A stretch of 31,492 nucleotides of DNA, from positions 1-31,492 of the IMG/VR virus record IMGVR_UViG_3300046642_000040; one strand, 5' to 3'. Source of the DNA: a virus. The position numbers and the translations under genes were made by a program. Positions 16,289 to 24,941 of the stretch are shown piece by piece. Under the pieces are notes generated by a model. The model was not told where the DNA came from. It searched no databases and worked only from the letters and a program-made list of their open reading frames with translations. Position 1 is the first letter of the stretch. Each line of letters opens with the position of its first letter.

Positions 16289-16984
16289 TTAGATCAGATG
16301 CACGTCATCGACAGTGAACGCCGGGAGGTCCGCAGTCTTCGTAGCGTTGCCAATCTGATCACGGAGCTTCTGGTATGCGGCAAGCAACGTCGCGTATTTG
16401 TCGTTGTACGCGTTCGACTTGGCGATGATCGAAGCCGCCAGATAGGAGACTTCGATACCGCGTGCGGTTGCCAGCGTGGACAACAGATGCGAAGCGGGTT
16501 GTCCGTCGATGACTGCGTGTGCGTCGACGACTTGCTGCTTCCACGAGGCTTGCTCGGACTTCGTGTAACCTGACGACAGCGCGTAGACTGCTTCGTCGAA
16601 GTCCATGGCGGCACGCGCATACGCTGCAGACTGCTGACTGGCGATCGGTGCGTTGATCAGGTCAGCACCGACTTGCCACGCGTTGCCAGTCCAGTAAACT
16701 ACCAGTCCGGTGCCGAGTACCATCGGCGGTTCCCACGGCGTGCTGTTGTCGGGTTGCGCTGCGTCGGCGTCGAGCTCGACACTGGTATCGTACACGGTCA
16801 GTGCGCCAACGCCCGAAGCCTTGAACAGATACCACGTTTTCTTGGCGGGCGCTGCCGGAGTTTCTTCGACAGTCGGAGCGGGTTCTTCAGCAGGAACGCC
16901 GGTCTGGATGTTGATGGTTGCATCCGGCTCGATCGTTTCAACCGTCGTCGGTTGTTCAGGAAGGGTGTCTTGAGTGTCGGACAT
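16289..16984 (-). CDS. Tail fibre assembly-like protein (DUF4376-type C-terminus)
   Basis: 231 residues. Residues 1-48 are a Pro/Glu/Thr-rich disordered leader. Residues 48-115 look like a small beta-domain (TWYLFKASGVGALTVYD, VVYWTGNAWQVG). Residues 135-220 carry the pattern common to phage tail fibre assembly proteins: YTKSEQASWKQQVVDAHAVI, then LLSTLATARGIEVSYLAASI and NDKYATLLAAYQKLRDQI. In that family a Thr..E..SW..Q..EA helix is followed by a 'LA..RGI' helix. Such proteins help fold or attach fibres. It starts 4 bases after the preceding gene's stop. Its distance from the fibre genes is unusual, so a structural role is also possible. Confidence 0.5.
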   Translation of the reverse strand: MSDTQDTLPEQPTTVETIEPDATINIQTGVPAEEPAPTVEETPAAPAKKTWYLFKASGVGALTVYDTSVELDADAAQPDNSTPWEPPMVLGTGLVVYWTGNAWQVGADLINAPIASQQSAAYARAAMDFDEAVYALSSGYTKSEQASWKQQVVDAHAVIDGQPASHLLSTLATARGIEVSYLAASIIAKSNAYNDKYATLLAAYQKLRDQIGNATKTADLPAFTVDDVHLI

Positions 16985-16988
16985 GTTG

Positions 16989-17477
16989 TTAAGACCAGAT
17001 GAGTGTGAGTGCGGGGTCGACCGGGATGTAGCCGTTAGGAGCCGGCCGATCGAGCGAGATGGTATCCGGACACGGACGACCCTGCTCTGGCAGGTAATAG
17101 CCGTTGTCGTGAGCCTCGTCGGGAGCGATCATCTGCACGTTCTTCGTCGCAACGTACAGATCGCGCTGAACTTCCAGTGTCGTGCCTTCGGGAGCTACCG
17201 GCCAGTCCGCGTTCGTGCGGTACACCAACCATTCAGTGGTCAGCGTCGGGATCATCACACGACGCATACCAATGGCTTCCAGCAGTTGATCCGGTTTGTC
17301 GCTTTGACACACCAGAACAACCTCGTCGTACCGTTCCTTGCGCGCCACATCCATAAGCATGATGCAGTCACGCAGGAGTTGCGCTTCGACTTGCGGCGTG
17401 TACTCGTCGAAAAGCGCACCAAAATATTTACGCTTCGGTGCGGTCACTGGTTGATCGTTCGGGATATGCGTATCCAC
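16989..17477 (-). CDS. Unidentified protein
   Basis: 162 residues. The start is a GTG one base after the upstream stop (TGACGTG), backed by GGGAG seven bases before it. The sequence shows a helical middle (QVEAQLLRDCIMLMDVARKE) followed by a strand-like YDEVVLVCQSD and DQLLEAIGMRRVMIP, which could be a small alpha/beta fold; the C-terminus is Pro/Asp-rich and beta-like. No known motif is visible. It belongs to a three-gene run between the portal and the non-coding gap. Confidence 0.6.
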   Translation of the reverse strand: MDTHIPNDQPVTAPKRKYFGALFDEYTPQVEAQLLRDCIMLMDVARKERYDEVVLVCQSDKPDQLLEAIGMRRVMIPTLTTEWLVYRTNADWPVAPEGTTLEVQRDLYVATKNVQMIAPDEAHDNGYYLPEQGRPCPDTISLDRPAPNGYIPVDPALTLIWS

Positions 17478-17478
17478 G

Positions 17479-17736
17479 TCAGACTCCCTTAGCGAGCTTG
17501 TCGGCTTGCTGCTTGGTTAGGGTGTGAACCTTGGTAGGTTCACCCTTGAAGATAAGCCGGATGTCCGTGCCGTTGACGGAAGGGCGCACGCCGAAGCGCA
17601 TACCCTTTTCAACGACTACCGTCTTGCCACGGAAATCCAACTTGACCGGACGAGCTCCCTTGTAAGAAAACCACTGATAGGCCGTTTCGGGCTTGATTGC
17701 GGCAGTAACAGGTTTGCTGATCAGGAATGAATACAT
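17479..17736 (-). CDS. Unidentified small basic protein
   Basis: 85 residues behind a good AAGGATGCTCT ribosome-binding site. It is rich in Lys, Val and Thr with predicted short strands (VKLDFRGKTVVVEKGMRFGV, DIRLIFKGEPTKV) and ends in a Lys-rich helix (TKQQADKLAKG), giving an SH3-like or small beta-barrel impression. A head-to-tail connector or head completion role is possible because it directly follows the portal gene in the transcript, but nothing in the sequence proves this. Confidence 0.6.
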   Translation of the reverse strand: MYSFLISKPVTAAIKPETAYQWFSYKGARPVKLDFRGKTVVVEKGMRFGVRPSVNGTDIRLIFKGEPTKVHTLTKQQADKLAKGV

Positions 17737-17745
17737 AGAGCATCC

Positions 17746-19650
17746 TTACATCGGGAGTGTTGTACGACCGAGCTTTTCTTTGTTGCGCTTCGCCAGTTCC
17801 AGGCGATAGTTCGGATCGCGGTCGGCTTTCGCTGCGATCTTGATGATCCGGCTGTTTGCTTCTGCCTTGGCACGCGGCTGGCTGATAGACGGGATGTGCT
17901 TGATCTTACCCGTCTTCGACAACGTCCAGCTGTCACCACTGTCGCCAAAGTCACGAGACAGCAACGGCTTCCGGTATCCACGTGAATGCGAAGCCGATTG
18001 TGTGGTCAGTTGACCAGCACTAGCACGTTCCAACAAGCGTGCGTGTTCCTGCTTGGCTTCTTCACGTGCGTCGACGCTACCACCGAAGTCATCGTCGAAC
18101 TCGTCAGTGCCGAAGTCGTCTTCACCTTCGTGGCTGGTGTCCTTGCCCGTGTACTTCTCGAGCTTCTTGCGGAGCTCGGCGTCTTCGTCCAAGTCACGCA
18201 TCAGCGCATCCGGATCGATCTTCGCAGCAGCCATCCACATCTTCAGCGGGATAGGTACACCCTTGTCGGATGCTTGCTGAAGCAGTTCCGCCATGTTCTC
18301 TTCACCCTTCGCTTCCAACTCCTTATGCCAGTGAAGCTGCGGCATCTTCAGGTTGTTGCGATTGGTGCGGTTGAACAGGAAGTCAACAACACGGCCAGCC
18401 TCTGCGCGTTTGCTCGGATCCTTGTACAGATTGTTGGTAACGGCGACCAGCGGGAAGATCTTCGAGTAGAACACCCGTTCCGTCATGTCGGTACGGAAGC
18501 TGTTCATCGATTCCAGGAACGTGGAGTACGCCGACTCAGCCGAAGCGTAGCTGGCATCACCCGAAAGGAACGACTCCGAGATACCGAGTGCCCGCAGCTT
18601 GTAGGCAACCAGAATGTCGGCCATGTCGGTCCACTTCCAGAAGTCACCACCAGGACGCAGATCGGTTGCTTGCACGGCGTTACGTGTGGATACCCATCCG
18701 CCAAGCGGATCCATTTCCGCGCTCTGGAACTCCTGCACCAATGCGCCGAGCTCTTCGCCTGTCGGTGTCCACTGATCGTCACCTGCGGTCAAGTGGGTCA
18801 TCGCGCGCTGACGACGTTGCGATTCAACCAACGTACCGCGGAACAGCGTCTTCTCGATGAGGTACATCGGGAGGATGCGGTGCAGGTACGAGGTGAAGGC
18901 CCGGTCCGTTGTCGAACGGCGCGGCACGAACAGCGTAGTCACCGGGTCTAGAGTGAATGCACCCGACTTCAGCATGTCAACGAACTGCGACGGCATCTGC
19001 TGCAGATAGCGGCGTGCGTACTCCGAGGTATCGTTGAGGAACTGCTGCGTTGACTGTCCAACCCGCACGTTGATCGTGGGGTCGATGTTGAAGAACGGCG
19101 AAGGCATCACGCTGCAGGACAGTGCGTCGTGCAGCAGAGTGTCCATGAACACCTTAGCCTTCGGATCGAACACCAAGCTTCCGGCGAAGAAGCCGTCCAC
19201 AAGGTGCGTTGTCGAGATCAACGGCATCATCTGCTGAACGTTGAGGCGCTCCAGCGTTTCATTGAACGGGCGCAGTTCCTTTTCTTCCAGACCCCGCAGT
19301 TCCCAGCTTGAGAACGGGAAGTGCGCCTGAATGTCCACTGCGCTACCTGCCGTGTTATCGAACAGGTAGATGTCCCGATACATCAGGGCCAGCGTGGAGG
19401 TGTCGACCAGATGCGGATCCGCCGGGATCAGGCCAGTCATGTAATACTGGTAGTTCGATTGCCAGAAGCCGTTGACGGACATCGAGGCACCACCGGCACC
19501 GCTTCCACCACCGAACATCGACATGTTAGCGCTGACCTCTGACTTGCTGGCTTTACGCGAAGCGCGTGCGCTGATACCATTTCCCTGGGAAGGAGGGGCC
19601 ATGTTGAAGTTCTTGCCGTTCACACCCAGAATCTTTTGTTTGGCGAACAT
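17746..19650 (-). CDS. Portal protein, T4 gp20-like
   Basis: 634 residues with AAAGGAACAAC before the ATG. The body from residue 60 fits the portal family: ALMYRDIYLFDNTAGSAVDI opens the wing, and a stem region follows (TDRAFTSYLHRILPMYLIEK, then RGTLVESQRRQRAMTHLTAG). After it comes DILVAYKLRALGISESFLSG, DASYASAESAYSTFLESMNS and a crown-type C-terminal helix, with the typical 'LGIP.SFL-G' and 'A..A...F...+' pattern of portals. The N-terminal 55 residues are Gly/Ser/Ala/Met-rich and disordered; the C-terminus from 480 is acidic then basic. Twelve copies form the DNA gate of the head. The gene follows the terminase group, supporting the call. Confidence 0.82.
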   Translation of the reverse strand: MFAKQKILGVNGKNFNMAPPSQGNGISARASRKASKSEVSANMSMFGGGSGAGGASMSVNGFWQSNYQYYMTGLIPADPHLVDTSTLALMYRDIYLFDNTAGSAVDIQAHFPFSSWELRGLEEKELRPFNETLERLNVQQMMPLISTTHLVDGFFAGSLVFDPKAKVFMDTLLHDALSCSVMPSPFFNIDPTINVRVGQSTQQFLNDTSEYARRYLQQMPSQFVDMLKSGAFTLDPVTTLFVPRRSTTDRAFTSYLHRILPMYLIEKTLFRGTLVESQRRQRAMTHLTAGDDQWTPTGEELGALVQEFQSAEMDPLGGWVSTRNAVQATDLRPGGDFWKWTDMADILVAYKLRALGISESFLSGDASYASAESAYSTFLESMNSFRTDMTERVFYSKIFPLVAVTNNLYKDPSKRAEAGRVVDFLFNRTNRNNLKMPQLHWHKELEAKGEENMAELLQQASDKGVPIPLKMWMAAAKIDPDALMRDLDEDAELRKKLEKYTGKDTSHEGEDDFGTDEFDDDFGGSVDAREEAKQEHARLLERASAGQLTTQSASHSRGYRKPLLSRDFGDSGDSWTLSKTGKIKHIPSISQPRAKAEANSRIIKIAAKADRDPNYRLELAKRNKEKLGRTTLPM

Positions 19651-19659
19651 GTTGTTCCT

Positions 19660-20133
19660 TTATTTGGCCTTGCGATGTTTCGCAAACCGATTGAACTGCG
19701 CGTTGCGAAACGCCAGCCGGATTATCAGGTCGAGGTTGACTACGGCGTCGAGCTCACGGCGGAACGCGTACTTGGCAACCTTGGACTTCAGCAGATTACG
19801 ACCCATTCGATCAGTAGCCCGGCTGACCAGCAACACACCGACTCCGCGTGGAATGTCGTCCTTCACCTTAGCGTACACGGCGGGCGACATGGCGAAGTAG
19901 AAGCGATTGCTCAACTCGACATAGTTGTGCCACTTCTTGTCTGCACGAAAATCGGCGACGCTCGACTTGACTTCTACGATAGTAACATCGCCGGAGAAGC
20001 TCAAGCACAGCAGGTCAGCACGGAAACGACCGCCTCGACACAAGCCCATCTCTTCGTTGACTGCCATGCGCTTCTTGACGAAGTATCGCGTGGCCGCAGT
20101 CTTGATCTCTGATGCAACCAGTGGTGTGCTCAT
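19660..20133 (-). CDS. MmcB-like PD-(D/E)xK nuclease
   Basis: 157 residues, overlapping the upstream gene by an ATGA. The motif RADLLCLS (Asp40) followed by VTIVEVKSS (Glu54, Lys56) is a PD-(D/E)xK nuclease core. Continuation as VADFRADKKWHNYVELSNRFYFAM matches the MmcB (DUF2129-unrelated, 'MmcB family DNA repair') pattern, where an Asp-Lys-Trp helix and a Cys/Asn-Arg-Phe-Tyr-Phe strand follow the catalytic Lys. MmcB proteins are small cytosolic endonuclease-fold proteins linked to DNA damage responses in alphaproteobacteria and relatives. In this genome it lies directly before the portal, so a role in packaging-linked DNA processing is conceivable. Confidence 0.72.
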   Translation of the reverse strand: MSTPLVASEIKTAATRYFVKKRMAVNEEMGLCRGGRFRADLLCLSFSGDVTIVEVKSSVADFRADKKWHNYVELSNRFYFAMSPAVYAKVKDDIPRGVGVLLVSRATDRMGRNLLKSKVAKYAFRRELDAVVNLDLIIRLAFRNAQFNRFAKHRKAK

Positions 20134-20975
20134 CGCTGCATCGCCTGAATGATTTCCGTCTTCATCTTGTCGTGCTGCTCTTGCATGACTGTACCAAGCC
20201 GAGTACGACTCTGCACCATGCGCTCCCGGAATTCCTTCATGTTGGATTCGGGCAGCCCCAAGGTCTTGGCGTCATCGGTGATAAGCGCTAGCTCCTTCAT
20301 GATCGCCATACCGATGTCCAGCATACCCGGACGCAGCACCTTCTCGACCAGCATCATGCCGACGGCACCGCGGTCTTGCGTGGACTGCAGGTCGATCATC
20401 AGCTCACGGATCGACTGGACCAAGCCGTTGAACGAGTGAACGCCGTAGCGGCCCTTCGACTCACGAATACCAGCTTCTACTTCCGAGATCAAGTCGATGG
20501 ACGTTTGGATAAGCCGCTTGTTCAGCTGGGACAATGCGTTGTCCGCTTCACCAGCTTCCAGCATCTGTTGCAGTGCTTCTGCGTCATCACCGAGGATAGA
20601 GTTCAGACCCTTCTTGTTGAGGCGCGAAATACGACCCGGCTTCTGCGGTTCCAGCACCATGAGCTCAGTCCCCGGTTTATTCGGGGACGGGGCGGCTTTA
20701 GCTTTCTCAGCCTTGGGTGCCAGATGACGCTTGGCCTTCTTTGCTTTCGGAGGACGCGGCCGGAAGTCATTCTCGAAATCCGCGTCGTCCGGTTCATCTG
20801 TGTGGCGCGCCTTCTCAGGCTGTGCTGCCGACTTGTTCTTCCCCTTGCGCAACGGTTGCTCGTCGCCGTCTGCACCTTTCTTCTTGGATGGCTTTGGACT
20901 GGGGGACTGGGAAGGGTTGCTACCGGGACCCGAAATGTTGAACGAAAAGTCCCGTGTTTTAGTTTTCTTCAACAT
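20130..20975 (-). CDS. Unidentified protein with charged disordered N-terminus
   Basis: 281 residues with a strong AAGGAGTAGCTG ribosome-binding site. Residues 1-110 are Lys/Pro/Asp/Glu-rich and disordered, with basic Lys/Ala-Pro stretches. Residues 120-281 are helical (GDDAEALQQMLEAGEADNAL, RLIQTSIDLISEVEAGIRES) and look like a helical bundle without known motif. It ends four bases into the MmcB-like gene (ATGA overlap), so the two are translationally coupled. A DNA-binding or head-scaffold role is possible; nothing decides. Confidence 0.65.
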   Translation of the reverse strand: MLKKTKTRDFSFNISGPGSNPSQSPSPKPSKKKGADGDEQPLRKGKNKSAAQPEKARHTDEPDDADFENDFRPRPPKAKKAKRHLAPKAEKAKAAPSPNKPGTELMVLEPQKPGRISRLNKKGLNSILGDDAEALQQMLEAGEADNALSQLNKRLIQTSIDLISEVEAGIRESKGRYGVHSFNGLVQSIRELMIDLQSTQDRGAVGMMLVEKVLRPGMLDIGMAIMKELALITDDAKTLGLPESNMKEFRERMVQSRTRLGTVMQEQHDKMKTEIIQAMQR

Positions 20976-21000
20976 CAGCTACTCCTTTCGTGCGTGCTGG

Positions 21001-21255
21001 TCACTCGCTGTCAGCAACCGGAAGGGCGATACGGTGGTCTTCGCACACGAGAACCGGAATGCCGTTGGCGTGGCTGGCAGTCATCGGTTGACGGCATTCG
21101 GGACACAGACCCTTGCCTGCGACTTCGGCGCTCATGTCGATGCGCGCAGTCAGCTTCTTCTGGGTGGTAGCGGCAGCCGCGCCAATCTTCTTCGCGACCG
21201 CTTCGCTTTTGGTGGACGATGCTTCGAGATACGCTTTCGGGAATTGCATTGCCAT
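21001..21255 (-). CDS. Small zinc-ribbon protein
   Basis: 84 residues. The C-terminal half holds CPEC (Cys51, Cys54) and CEDH (Cys71, His74) sixteen residues apart, a C2-CH treble-clef or ribbon type zinc site. The N-terminus is Ala/Lys-rich and helical (SEAVAKKIGAAAATTQKKL). It starts two bases after the stop of the RuvC-like gene, so the two are probably made together. Such small phage zinc proteins usually bind nucleic acid or a polymerase or nuclease partner. Its exact role is unknown. Confidence 0.65.
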   Translation of the reverse strand: MAMQFPKAYLEASSTKSEAVAKKIGAAAATTQKKLTARIDMSAEVAGKGLCPECRQPMTASHANGIPVLVCEDHRIALPVADSE

Positions 21256-21257
21256 GA

Positions 21258-21872
21258 TTACACTCGCTTGTTGATTAAGGGCATACGGCTACTGTCTTCG
21301 ACCATCTTGACGATGCCCATCGGCTGGTAGTCAAGGTATTTACCAAGACCGGCTTCCAGACCATACAGACCGATGAAGCTGCAGTCCAGTTGGTGCGGAG
21401 GCGTCCGACAGACACGGTACAGCTGATCAAGAGTGTAGCCTTCGAACCGCCGATGGAACTCGTTCTTCCACGTTGCCGCGGTGATGTACTTGACAGGAAC
21501 GTTGTAGCGGCCAGCCAGCAGACCGTTCATCATCGAGACGCATTCAATGAGCGGACCCATCGAACTACCACCACGCGTCTGGAACCGTTCGGCGATGATG
21601 CCGTTCGGTTGATAAAGATCGATCCACCTACCAACCTCAGTCAAGAACAGATCGCGCTGCGGGCCGAACTTCGTCAGATCGTAGATTGGATTGGTCAGGA
21701 TGGCGTTAGCCAGAACCCCGACCTTTCCGTTCTCGTTCACGGCAACTACCGAGATTCCCATATTGCGACTTCCCGGGTCGAATGCCAGCACCCGCTTCGT
21801 TGTGGGCTTCAGCTTCACATTGTCCGGCAAGTCATATTCCCGATTGGGCTTTCGTATTTTTCTGCGGGCCAT
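21258..21872 (-). CDS. RuvC-like Holliday junction resolvase
   Basis: 204 residues behind GAGGTAACACGAG. The RNase H-like fold is visible: VLAFDPGSRNMGISV (Asp32, first catalytic residue), NGIIAERFQTRGG (Glu95), and TPPHQLDCSFIGLYGLEAGLG (His160, Asp163). This is the typical 'D-P-G..N.G', 'E', 'H..DA..ia..gl' arrangement of RuvC, with Cys for Ala after the last Asp. Residues 1-24 are a basic leader. T4 uses the unrelated endonuclease VII for debranching DNA before packaging; a RuvC-type enzyme encoded next to the large terminase would be the counterpart here. High confidence in fold, moderate in substrate. Confidence 0.83.
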   Translation of the reverse strand: MARRKIRKPNREYDLPDNVKLKPTTKRVLAFDPGSRNMGISVVAVNENGKVGVLANAILTNPIYDLTKFGPQRDLFLTEVGRWIDLYQPNGIIAERFQTRGGSSMGPLIECVSMMNGLLAGRYNVPVKYITAATWKNEFHRRFEGYTLDQLYRVCRTPPHQLDCSFIGLYGLEAGLGKYLDYQPMGIVKMVEDSSRMPLINKRV

Positions 21873-21899
21873 CTCGTGTTACCTCGTATTCACATACGG

Positions 21900-21924
21900 T
21901 TAAATTGCGACAATCCGCAATTAA
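21900..21924 (-). promoter_or_regulatory. AT-rich hairpin over the large terminase stop codon
   Basis: TTAAATTGCG (21900-21909) pairs with CGCAATTAA (21916-21924) in a 9-bp stem with one bulged base and a six-base loop. The terminase stop codon lies in the stem, and the RuvC-like gene's start is about 28 bases to the 5' side of transcription's previous gene order, i.e. the stem lies in the RuvC leader. No long U-run follows, so a weak terminator or mRNA-stability element is as likely as a regulator. Confidence 0.4.
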
Positions 21925-24182
21925 CGTAAGCCCCTGAATCCTCGGAAGGCGCCACCACTGCGTCCGGCACTGGCGGGCATCGGCATGGTTGCACGACTCC
22001 CGTCGTACGTCCAGTCCTTGGCTTCGTTCAAGCGTTCCATGATTTTCGGATCGTGTAGCTTGGCACCCCACAGCACGAATGCACGGAAGATGTCGTCTGT
22101 GAATCCGTCACCCTTCTCAGGGCAGCGCGCTTCGCCAACATCTTTCACGGTAACGATCTGGAGCATCAAGTGCGGGACAGGCTTGCCGAACATATCCGTC
22201 TTGTAGTTCTCGACACGTCCGTCCAATATCATACGTTTCTCGGCGTCGTTGATGGTTGGGGCGACGATGTTCTTCTGTCCAAGCATTGCCACCACTGCGT
22301 TGAAATCCTTCCGACGCGGACTGTACTGACGCGCCAAACAACGCGGCTTCTGCGACGGGTTGTTACCCATGTCATCCTTCGCACGGTTCAGCAAGTCGAT
22401 GGATTGCCACTGATCCGCCAGCAATGCCACAGCGTTGAGTTGCTTGAGCATCGGGAGGATCACGTGCTGATACATCATATTGTGATTGATGCGTCGGCCG
22501 TCATGTGGCATACACTCGATGACTGTAGTCAACACGCTCTTGCCTGAGTTGAAGTCGTAGTGACCGCCACACAGCGTGAACGAGTTATCTACTACTCCAG
22601 CGTCGATAGTTACCAGTGACGGCCAGCGGAAGCTACGAACACGATCCAGCTTGAGGTAGACCTCGTCGGCCTTGTCGTACTGGTAGGTTGCGTTGTGGCT
22701 GTTCTGACCGTTAACGAAGATCTCCTCTTCAACAACCTTGGGCTGAATGAACCGCGAGTGTACCGACGGCGGATTAGCCCCGAAGTCTCGCTCAGCCTTT
22801 TCCGGATTGGAGTTGTAGGCCATAGCGATGATCGGATCGTCCTTTTCCATTTCCGGGTGCATTTCCCATGTCGGGAGATTCACGCCCAGAATGTACTTGG
22901 ATCCCACTTCGGTGCGCGACTCAGCCAGCAATCGCATCACCTTATCGCGCTTCGAGATCGGCGACGACACGCACATCATCAGAGCAGATGGAGCACTGGA
23001 AAAGCCAGCGGCCAGCAACTTGCGGCTCACCTTCTGCACCGTAGTCAGACTGTTGGTCAGTGACTTGTGTGCTTCGTCAGCGTTGGCGCGCTCGGACTGT
23101 TCGTCCTCATCTTCGTTACCTTTCGGCAGCGGGAACAAACCCAATTCGTCAAGGGCAGCGCCGATGCGTGTGTCACCCCGGAGGGTAGTAGAGTTCGGCC
23201 CACTCGGGTAGAACTTCATGTTGCGGTGATGGAACGTCAGGTACATTGACGAGTCGCGATACAGTTCTGTGCCTGAACGGGCCTTGGTATCGTCCAACAC
23301 TTCGAAGTATGATTGGAACCAGGAACTGTTGTCAATCAGCTTCTTGAACGGAGTCCACAACACGCCGACGGCCTTGTTGAAGTTCAAGCTGACCATCGTA
23401 CAGGTCAACTGCGTCGAGGCTTGCATCATAGTAGGAGCGAGCTCCGCGATGTTCGGAAACATCAAATACTGATGGGCCATGTACGCAAAGTAGCCAGCGG
23501 CCGACGATGATTTGCCGGATCGCTGGCCCAGAACGTTGACTAACTGCTGATAGTGATGCAGACCGTGGTTCTTTATCAGATCCCACTTGTGACGCTTGCA
23601 CTTCGGACATACACCGTGCTCCAGCATCACCACGCTCTTCTTCAGGCGATCTGGTTCCAGTGCCTTCGGAATGTTGTAGATGTCGAATACGCGCTTGTCC
23701 GAACAGCACGGGCAGATCTCGGCGAACAACATCAGGCCGATCCACATCTGGCGCGCCCACGGAACGCTGTACTTCGGAGCATCACGCGACAGCACATTCA
23801 TAGTGAAGTCGTAGAAGTTCTTGGCATGAGTAAGCTGTCGTGTATCGATCTTCAGATCACGTAGCGTACCCGTTGCCGGATCCTCCGCGTCGTTCATGTA
23901 AGCCAGGATGTCGAAGTCATCGACGGCCATACCACCTTCTTCGAATCCACCATGCTTGATGATGTACTCGTCAGGCGAGATCTCCTTGAACTTGATCTTC
24001 TTGCCCTTCTTCTTGGCAAGTTTAGCCTTCAGCATCCGCTTCTCGTGGATGCGTTGCATGTCGTCGTCAGACAGCAAGCCCTTCAGGAAGACGTCGGCAT
24101 CCGCGTCCATCAAGCTGTCGGTACGAGCCGTTGCCAAGCGATCACTCGCAGACTCCACGGCATTATAATCGATCTTCTGCAT
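21921..24182 (-). CDS. Terminase large subunit, T4 gp17-like
   Basis: 753 residues from the ATG at 24182 (AGGATTGCC before it); an upstream TTG is rejected. The ATPase has Walker A GQRSGKS (219-225) and Walker B with AALDELG (Asp345, Glu346). The C-terminal RNase H-like nuclease has VTIDAGVVDNS (Asp527), ALLADQW (Asp590) and DGFTDDIFRAFVLW (Asp696, Asp697). This is the motor that pulls DNA into the head and cuts concatemers. A notable extra is CPCC (157-160) and CPKC (192-195) just before Walker A, a zinc-finger-like insertion. It is larger than T4 gp17 (610). The N-terminus is Lys-rich at 48-66. Confidence 0.93.
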   Translation of the reverse strand: MQKIDYNAVESASDRLATARTDSLMDADADVFLKGLLSDDDMQRIHEKRMLKAKLAKKKGKKIKFKEISPDEYIIKHGGFEEGGMAVDDFDILAYMNDAEDPATGTLRDLKIDTRQLTHAKNFYDFTMNVLSRDAPKYSVPWARQMWIGLMLFAEICPCCSDKRVFDIYNIPKALEPDRLKKSVVMLEHGVCPKCKRHKWDLIKNHGLHHYQQLVNVLGQRSGKSSSAAGYFAYMAHQYLMFPNIAELAPTMMQASTQLTCTMVSLNFNKAVGVLWTPFKKLIDNSSWFQSYFEVLDDTKARSGTELYRDSSMYLTFHHRNMKFYPSGPNSTTLRGDTRIGAALDELGLFPLPKGNEDEDEQSERANADEAHKSLTNSLTTVQKVSRKLLAAGFSSAPSALMMCVSSPISKRDKVMRLLAESRTEVGSKYILGVNLPTWEMHPEMEKDDPIIAMAYNSNPEKAERDFGANPPSVHSRFIQPKVVEEEIFVNGQNSHNATYQYDKADEVYLKLDRVRSFRWPSLVTIDAGVVDNSFTLCGGHYDFNSGKSVLTTVIECMPHDGRRINHNMMYQHVILPMLKQLNAVALLADQWQSIDLLNRAKDDMGNNPSQKPRCLARQYSPRRKDFNAVVAMLGQKNIVAPTINDAEKRMILDGRVENYKTDMFGKPVPHLMLQIVTVKDVGEARCPEKGDGFTDDIFRAFVLWGAKLHDPKIMERLNEAKDWTYDGSRATMPMPASAGRSGGAFRGFRGLR

Positions 24183-24189
24183 GGCAATC

Positions 24190-24909
24190 CTATTCTTCAA
24201 TTACCGGCGAACGTTTAGGTGTGGGTGTCTTGGGCGTGTCGTCGGAAGACGCTGCTGATTGGGCTTTCTCTTTCGGCCTACGACGTTCATCGTCGGAAAG
24301 CGCCGGGAAGATGATATTCGCTGGCTGCTTAGGCGTGATTGAGTTGATCAACGAGTCGACTGCAGACCGCGGCAATCCAAGATACTTTGCAATGTAGCGA
24401 GCCATCAACAATTGAGATCCGGTCGCTACCATGCGTTCAAATTGCGCGAATTGGGTATTGTCGACCTCAGCGTTCAAGGTACGCTGGACTACCTCACGTG
24501 CTTGCGAGGTGCCCGCCTGAACGGCCAGAGTAAGCGGTCCGAGGTCATTAAGGAAGAACTCTCGTACACGCTCGATGTTGGATTGGAGGGCGACTGGAAG
24601 CTCGTCAGAGTAGGCACTCTTACGGATCTCCACCTCCTCGGTGATGAGGGATAGTGCGTGCGGGGCCACCACCTTCTTGGTAGCATTCAACGACTCGTCG
24701 AAGGACTGGGTCGGACGGTAGAAGAAGCGGGAACGCCTGGACTTGGTGGTCTTTTTCTTTTTCTTGGGTGCTTCGGGAGCTTCCACTTCGGGTTGCTGCT
24801 GTGACTTCGGTGTCGGGTGGGCCATCACAGTCAGCGCACTGAGAAGATCGTCTGCCACGTCCTCCTGCTTCTTGGTGGACAAACTCAGGTGGGATAAACG
24901 ACTTGCCAT
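24190..24909 (-). CDS. Unidentified protein, candidate small terminase subunit
   Basis: 239 residues from the ATG at 24909, which has AGAGGT six bases before it; the open frame continues upstream into the recombinase gene but the strong site fixes this start. Residues 40-65 are Lys/Arg-rich. Residues 75-190 are helical (SNIERVREFFLNDLGPLTLA, FERMVATGSQLLMARYIAKY, then LGLPRSAVDSLINSI). The tail is Pro/Lys/Asp-rich. Position one gene before the large terminase and the helical core suit a small terminase, which selects DNA and regulates the motor, but there is no diagnostic motif. It ends 7 bases before the large terminase start. Confidence 0.45.
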   Translation of the reverse strand: MASRLSHLSLSTKKQEDVADDLLSALTVMAHPTPKSQQQPEVEAPEAPKKKKKTTKSRRSRFFYRPTQSFDESLNATKKVVAPHALSLITEEVEIRKSAYSDELPVALQSNIERVREFFLNDLGPLTLAVQAGTSQAREVVQRTLNAEVDNTQFAQFERMVATGSQLLMARYIAKYLGLPRSAVDSLINSITPKQPANIIFPALSDDERRRPKEKAQSAASSDDTPKTPTPKRSPVIEE

Positions 24910-24941
24910 TGCGGACCTCTGACTGTGATGGTTGATTACGA

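Noticed and set aside
16148-16290. Complete tRNA gene on the minus strand.
   Set aside because: Only acceptor and T-arm pairing can be drawn at 16148-16185; the TTCAA at 16218-16223 has no T-stem, and no D-arm or anticodon arm fits between.
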